Of a stretch of 64,000 nt of DNA, positions 59,934 to 64,000 are shown piece after piece. This DNA is from Foliamicus sp965115835 (GTDB lineage Bacteria; Pseudomonadota; Gammaproteobacteria; Steroidobacterales; Foliamicaceae), in the NCBI GenBank assembly GCA_965115835.1, contig OZ220471.1, positions 1,240,001-1,304,000 on the forward strand, read 5' to 3'. Under the pieces are notes generated by a model, which ran no database searches, was not told where the DNA came from, and was given only the letters and a program-made list of their open reading frames with translations. The position numbers and the translations under genes were made by a program. Each line of letters opens with the position of its first letter. The stretch's first letter is position 1.

Positions 59934-62345
59934 TCAATACAGCACCTGCACTCCGCGTTCCTCCAGCGCCGGGATGTGAACGTTCAGGGCATCCGCATCC
60001 AGCGGGTTATCGCGCAGGTCCAGGTACTCCAGATCGGGCAGTTCCGCCAGCGCCGCAATGTCCGCTACCCGGTTCTGGCCGAGACTCAGCAACTCCAGCT
60101 TGCGCAGCCCGGATAGCGCCGCAACATCCGCAATGTCGTTGCCGTCCAGCGTCAGTTGCTCCAGTTCCGCCAACTGCGCCAGCGGCGTCAGATCCGAAAC
60201 CTCGTTCCTCACCAGAAACAGCTTGGTCAAGCCGGAAAGGGAGGAAAGCGCTGCGACATCCGCAATGTTGTTGTCGTCCAGCACCAGTTGCCTGAGCGCC
60301 GGCAACCACGACAGCGGCGTCAGATCGGTAATCTCGTTTCTGGCCAGAAACAGCTTGGTCAGGCCGTAGAGAGAAGAAAGCGGCGAGACATCCGATATGC
60401 CATTGCCGTCCAGGAACAACGTTTCGATTTCCGCCAGATTGGCCAGCGCGCCAATGTCCGCCAGCCCGCAGTCCCTCAGGTACAGGCCGCGAAGTTGCCG
60501 GAAACCGGTGGACGGAAACCCCGAAAGCGCATTGCCATTGAGGTTCAGCGAGGCCAACCAGGGCAATTCCGCCAACGCGGCCACATCCGTGATCCGATTG
60601 TCGTTGAGCGACAGGCTGCGGAGTTCGGTCAGACCGGCCAGCGGCGAGACATCCTCGATCCGGTTGGCGCCCAGATGCACAACGGAGAGCTGAACCAGGG
60701 TTTGCAAGGGCGACAGGTCGGTGATTCCGTTGTCCGAGAGCGACAGCGTACGCAGTTCGGTGAGCGGGGCAAGCGGGGTAAGGTCCGAAGCGCCGACGCC
60801 ATCAAGGCGCAGCGTCCTGAGCATTATCAATCCCGAAAGCGGCGACAGGTCCACAATCCGGCGATTCGACGACAAGGCCAGGGTTCTGAGACGGACCAGC
60901 CCGGCAAGCGGCGCGAGGTCCGAAGCGCCGGCGCCGTCAAGGCGCAGCGTCTCCAGCAGGATCAATCCCGACAGCGGCGACAAGTCCACAATCTGGCGAT
61001 TCGACGACAAGCTCAGGGTTCCGAGGCGGATCAGCCCGGCAAGCGGCGCGAGGTCCGAAGCGCCGATACCGTCAAGCCGCAGCGTCTCCAGCAGGATCAA
61101 TACCGACAATGGCGACAGGTCCACAACCTGGCGGTTTGACGACAAGTCCAGATTGCCGAGGCGGATCAGGCTGGCAAGCGGGGCGAGGTCCTCCAGGTTC
61201 GGGTTCCCGCTCAATGTCAGCTTCGTCAATCTATCGAGCGCGGCCAGCGGCGTCAGGTCCGTAATCCGGTTGCCGCTCAAGTCCAGCGACTTCAGCCCGG
61301 AGGCTATTTCCAGCCCGGCGAGGTCCGCCACGCCCGAACGGGCCGCATTCAGCCCTTGCAGCAGCGCCACTTCCGTCTCGTTGCTGCGCGCAAGGTCGGT
61401 CGCGCCCAGGGCCCAGCCCACCACTCTTGCGAGGCCGGCGTCCGGGAAAGACACGCCATCGCCATCGACAACTTCGACGACTTTGACAACCTCGACATCG
61501 CCTCCGTTGCTGCCGTCGTCGCCATTTCCATTGCCGCCGTCGTTGCCATCGTCGCCGTTTCCATTGCCGCTGACGCTGACGAAATTGCCGCTGCTATCGA
61601 GAATTTTGACGGCACTGGCATAGTCGTCGACAGCGCCCGGGAGCGGTATCAGCTCGTTGAGGTAGGCGGCGCGATCCCTCATGGTGGCGAGCACATGGTT
61701 CCTGTCCCATTCGTTGAGACGGCCGCTGCTGGCGAGCAGGACATGCGCTGCACAGGACTCGGCAAAATCCTCCAGGAGGTTGGTGCGGGCATAACTGCTC
61801 ACATAACCATTGTCCCGGGCAATCAGGTCGCGCCACTTGGCGCTATAGCTGACCCAGCCATTTCGGTTGTCGAACGCGTGGCACATCTCGTGGGTCATTG
61901 ACTCTTCAAAAGAAGATAAAGCAGAGAGAACATAACGAGACGAAAATACAATTTCGGGTCTTTGCCAGTAGGTGCGGGGATGATAATTTACCCAGGGAGA
62001 GCGCGTATCATCCACGCTGATGATGTCTGGCGAGGCCATTTGCCGAAAGCTGGCTGGCTGGGCCGCCCATGCTCGGGCAAGTTTTTCCGCCGCCGAATCA
62101 GGGTTCCGGACAAACCCGTGATAGATGCGCACCTCGACTTTGCTGGCGCCCGCCTCGGCCAGATATGCGGTATAGCCCGGCCTGCTCGACCCGTTTTTCG
62201 ATACGCGAACTCCTGCCCCATCTTCGAGGGTGAGCGCATAGTACACCTCACGTGACACAAGCCACCAATCCAGAACATCCGCGTATGTTGCCGACGCAAT
62301 CAGCAATCCGACGCTCGCAAAGGTCGCTTTCCCAGCCATGAACAT
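59934..62345 (-). CDS. Exported zinc-metallopeptidase-like protein with leucine-rich repeats
   Basis: An 803-residue protein. A signal peptide (~1-20, ending ATYA) leads into an N-terminal domain with a zinc-protease signature: THEMCHAFDNRNG (HExxH at ~152-156) and, 37 residues later, NLLEDFAESCAAHV, giving a plausible third ligand (E). This pattern resembles the lethal-factor/Pro-Pro-endopeptidase superfamily (HExxH...E-x-F-x-E). An Asn/Gly/Asp linker (~260-285) and a Val/Glu strand join it to about 20 internalin-type 22-residue LRRs (~343-800; LxxLxLSGNRITDLTPL). Three 45-residue LRR units are near-identical. Function is unknown; an exported protease or adhesin that recognises a protein partner is a reasonable guess. 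ATG 62345 is chosen for the signal peptide. Confidence 0.85.
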   Translation of the reverse strand: MFMAGKATFASVGLLIASATYADVLDWWLVSREVYYALTLEDGAGVRVSKNGSSRPGYTAYLAEAGASKVEVRIYHGFVRNPDSAAEKLARAWAAQPASFRQMASPDIISVDDTRSPWVNYHPRTYWQRPEIVFSSRYVLSALSSFEESMTHEMCHAFDNRNGWVSYSAKWRDLIARDNGYVSSYARTNLLEDFAESCAAHVLLASSGRLNEWDRNHVLATMRDRAAYLNELIPLPGAVDDYASAVKILDSSGNFVSVSGNGNGDDGNDGGNGNGDDGSNGGDVEVVKVVEVVDGDGVSFPDAGLARVVGWALGATDLARSNETEVALLQGLNAARSGVADLAGLEIASGLKSLDLSGNRITDLTPLAALDRLTKLTLSGNPNLEDLAPLASLIRLGNLDLSSNRQVVDLSPLSVLILLETLRLDGIGASDLAPLAGLIRLGTLSLSSNRQIVDLSPLSGLILLETLRLDGAGASDLAPLAGLVRLRTLALSSNRRIVDLSPLSGLIMLRTLRLDGVGASDLTPLAPLTELRTLSLSDNGITDLSPLQTLVQLSVVHLGANRIEDVSPLAGLTELRSLSLNDNRITDVAALAELPWLASLNLNGNALSGFPSTGFRQLRGLYLRDCGLADIGALANLAEIETLFLDGNGISDVSPLSSLYGLTKLFLARNEITDLTPLSWLPALRQLVLDDNNIADVAALSSLSGLTKLFLVRNEVSDLTPLAQLAELEQLTLDGNDIADVAALSGLRKLELLSLGQNRVADIAALAELPDLEYLDLRDNPLDADALNVHIPALEERGVQVLY
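60784..61188 (-). repeat. Three 135-bp tandem repeats coding LRR pairs
   Basis: Units beginning at 60784, 60919 and 61054 repeat at exactly 135 bases and are highly similar in DNA. Each codes two internalin-type LRRs (45 residues). The flanking LRRs are much more diverged, so this block was amplified recently. Confidence 0.9.
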
Positions 62346-62452
62346 GGCTGCAGGCACTCTGCGCCTGGTTGCCAGGATCGCCCTGGCCGGGGCGGCCGTC
62401 AGAGCTGATAGTCCTGCTGGCAAGCCCTCACTCCCGTGCACAGGCTACCGGT

Positions 62453-63343
62453 CTATTGTTGCGCCCTGCGTGACTCGATCACCTTCCTGAAGTAGGTCCA
62501 GCTCGTTTCGTTGGGCCGGTCGTCGTCCAGGGGCGGCGCGTGCCGGTAAAGCGGGAAATGCGCCTCGATCGTGGCGCGCAAGCTCCCGGGCAGGTCCGCG
62601 TAGTCGCCCAGCTTCACGCCGCCCGCGTGAAAGTACATCTTGCCGCTGCGCGAACCCATTTCCATCCATGGCAGCCATTGCGCCAGCCGCACCCAGCCCA
62701 CGAAGGCGCCGGCCGAATCGCTTTCCGCATCCAGCAGGTCGCTGAGCCTGCCCTTGAAATTGAACATCTCGGTGGCGTGATAAGTCCCGCCCACGTATTT
62801 CTGGAATTTGCCGGCCAGCGGATTGGGGTAGAACAACGGCGCCGTTACCGACCACCACCAGTCATCGCCCTGAGTGGTCAGCGGCAGCTGATAGTCCGCG
62901 CCATCGGGCCAGCGCGGAAAAACAGCCGGCTGGTTGACGGGGTCGTTCTGCACATGGATCACCTCGACCGTGGCGCCGGTATAGGGGTTCTCCCAGCGAT
63001 CCAGCATCTCGCCTGTCTCGGGATCCTGGTAGACGAGTATCTCGCGCGACAGGAGGCGAAAGCCCGCGCCGCGATCGGGGTCCCGGACCGTGGCGCACTG
63101 GCGTACGTTGACGCCTTCCACCCGAAACAACCTGATGTCGGGCTGGCCGGCCACATTGCCCCAGGCCGCGCCCTTCCACCAGTACACGGTTTCCTTGCCG
63201 TCGATCAGCGAGCACTGGATCTTGCGGTAGGCCGCCAGGCGGCCCTCGGGCGTGTCCAGTCCGGCGACCGTGCCGGCATGCGCCATGCTCCCCAGAAAAA
63301 CGCCAGTCAGAAGCGGCGCGCACGTTCGAGTCAGCAATCTCAT
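62453..63343 (-). CDS. Exported DUF1838 protein
   Basis: A 296-residue protein with a signal peptide (LLTRTCAPLLTGVFLGSMAHA) and the DUF1838 pattern. This includes CSLIDGKETVYWWKGAAWG, LFRVEGVNVRQC, SREILVYQDPETGEMLDRWENP, GDDWWWSVTAPLFYPNPLAG and YHATEMFNFKGRLSDLLD. The family is exported, aromatic-rich and of unknown function. A strong GGGAGG precedes the ATG. It is transcribed toward the LRR gene with 107 bases between. Confidence 0.88.
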   Translation of the reverse strand: MRLLTRTCAPLLTGVFLGSMAHAGTVAGLDTPEGRLAAYRKIQCSLIDGKETVYWWKGAAWGNVAGQPDIRLFRVEGVNVRQCATVRDPDRGAGFRLLSREILVYQDPETGEMLDRWENPYTGATVEVIHVQNDPVNQPAVFPRWPDGADYQLPLTTQGDDWWWSVTAPLFYPNPLAGKFQKYVGGTYHATEMFNFKGRLSDLLDAESDSAGAFVGWVRLAQWLPWMEMGSRSGKMYFHAGGVKLGDYADLPGSLRATIEAHFPLYRHAPPLDDDRPNETSWTYFRKVIESRRAQQ

Positions 63344-63424
63344 CGAATCCTCCCGTACAGAACGAAAATCCCTGCGGCCTTCGGCTCTGGCCCGGCAGCA
63401 ACAGGGACTGTATAGAATAACCGC

Positions 63425-64000
63425 ATGAACGACACCCTGACCGGGATTCTCCTGGGCAATCTGGCGCTGATTCTGGGGATCATGGTGGCATTGTGGCTGC
63501 TGAGCCTGCGCCTTCGCGACACCAGCATCGTGGACCTGTTCTGGGGCCTGGGGTTCGCGGTCGTCGCCGTGGCCACGCTGTGGCGAACCGGAGACGCATC
63601 ACCGCGCGCTTTCCTGCTGGCGCTGCTGACCACCCTGTGGGCGCTGCGCTACAGCTGGCACCTGTGGCGGCGCAACCTGGGCCGGGGGGAGGACTACCGC
63701 TACGCCGCCATGCGCAAGAGCGCCGAAGAGGCCGGCAGGTCATGGAATCTGCGAAGTCTCTACGTGGTCTTCCTGCTCCAGGGCTTCATCCTGTGGCTGG
63801 TATCGCTCCCGGTGCAGCTGGGACAGGTCGGCCCGCAACCCGTCACGCTCGGCTGGCCGGTGATGGCAGGTCTGGCGCTGTGGCTCACGGGAGTGCTCTT
63901 CGAGGCCGTGGGCGACTGGCAGCTGAAGCGTTTCCGCGCCAACCCGGACAATCGCGGCAAGGTCCTGGACAGCGGGCTGTGGCGCTACACCCGCCATCCC
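63425..64000 (+). CDS. DUF1295 membrane protein, 5' part (runs off the window)
   Basis: 192 codons are visible from ATG 63425 with no stop before the window ends. The protein has at least five membrane helices (~6-25, 37-52, 63-78, 115-133 and 145-162). It carries the DUF1295/steroid 5-alpha-reductase-like motif FRANPDNRGKVLDSGLWRYT followed by RHP at the edge, where the family continues NYFGE. WGLGF near residue 41 is also typical. It may be a membrane reductase or isoprenylcysteine-methyltransferase-like protein; the substrate is unknown. It is divergent from the DUF1838 gene (81-base gap). Confidence 0.87.
   Translation, partial: MNDTLTGILLGNLALILGIMVALWLLSLRLRDTSIVDLFWGLGFAVVAVATLWRTGDASPRAFLLALLTTLWALRYSWHLWRRNLGRGEDYRYAAMRKSAEEAGRSWNLRSLYVVFLLQGFILWLVSLPVQLGQVGPQPVTLGWPVMAGLALWLTGVLFEAVGDWQLKRFRANPDNRGKVLDSGLWRYTRHP

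Noticed and set aside
60784..61188. Regular 135-bp repeats as a CRISPR or minisatellite
   Set aside because: They are coding LRR units in frame with no unique spacers.

Overview
The window reads as chromosomal DNA of a GC-rich Gammaproteobacterium, probably an uncultured marine or host-associated one. Support comes from housekeeping genes of proteobacterial type (rpsU, dnaG, rpoD with a long non-conserved insert, uvrC next to pgsA, moeA/moaB, gloB, avtA, isocitrate dehydrogenase with the E. coli-type phospho-serine motif). TonB-dependent uptake, RTX export and an alginate locus fit a Gram-negative that uses algal polysaccharide. Genes are densely packed, with many ATGA/TGATG overlaps, and several use TTG or GTG starts. 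I cannot name the species from sequence alone.

Layout. 0-6 kb: end of moeA, an omega-amino-acid transaminase, an all-repeat RTX protein, moaB and gloB. 6-14 kb: the genes of the classical macromolecular-synthesis operon (rpsU, dnaG, rpoD) are present but dispersed. rpsU is divergent, and a cluster of ferredoxin plus two acyl-CoA dehydrogenases lies between rpsU and dnaG. 14-23 kb (minus strand): an alginate utilisation operon of TonB-dependent receptor, GntR/FCD regulator, PL6 alginate lyase, PL17 oligoalginate lyase and SDR reductase, with a candidate operator upstream. 23-28 kb: pgsA, uvrC, class II DAHP synthase and an exported metallo-beta-lactamase-fold protein. 28-32 kb: NfeD protease, slipin and a flavoprotein. 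32-36 kb: a BACON/PDZ/S41 lipoprotein protease, a methyltransferase with a small partner, and a truncated AAA ATPase. 36-41 kb: DoxX, endonuclease V, an ECF sigma factor with a membrane partner, polyprenyl diphosphate synthase and tRNA-Pro(CGG). 41-46 kb: a SYLF-domain protein with two kinds of tandem repeat, avtA and a malonyltransferase. 46-53 kb (minus): a complete propionyl-CoA to succinyl-CoA operon (mutase, carboxylase beta, carboxylase alpha, and a MeaB GTPase fused to methylmalonyl-CoA epimerase). 53-64 kb: a panE-like reductase running into a symporter remnant, a porin, icd, an exported CbiX-like protein, a full-length AAA ATPase paralogous to the truncated one, an exported HExxH protein with leucine-rich repeats, a DUF1838 protein and the start of a DUF1295 membrane protein.

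How they work together. The alginate operon would import oligo-alginate, cleave it to monomers (PL6 then PL17) and reduce the resulting 4-deoxy-hexoseulose uronate (SDR), under its own GntR regulator. The propionate operon converts propionyl-CoA, for example from odd-chain or branched catabolism, to succinyl-CoA for the TCA cycle.

Most unusual points: the MeaB-epimerase fusion that lacks the MeaB C-terminal arm; the full/truncated AAA ATPase pair; the HExxH + LRR exported protein; gene relics (DUF262 N-terminus, Na+:solute symporter C-terminus); a dispersed ~150-bp intergenic repeat; an endonuclease V with no standard start codon; and a small acyl-CoA dehydrogenase subunit with no room for the central beta domain.
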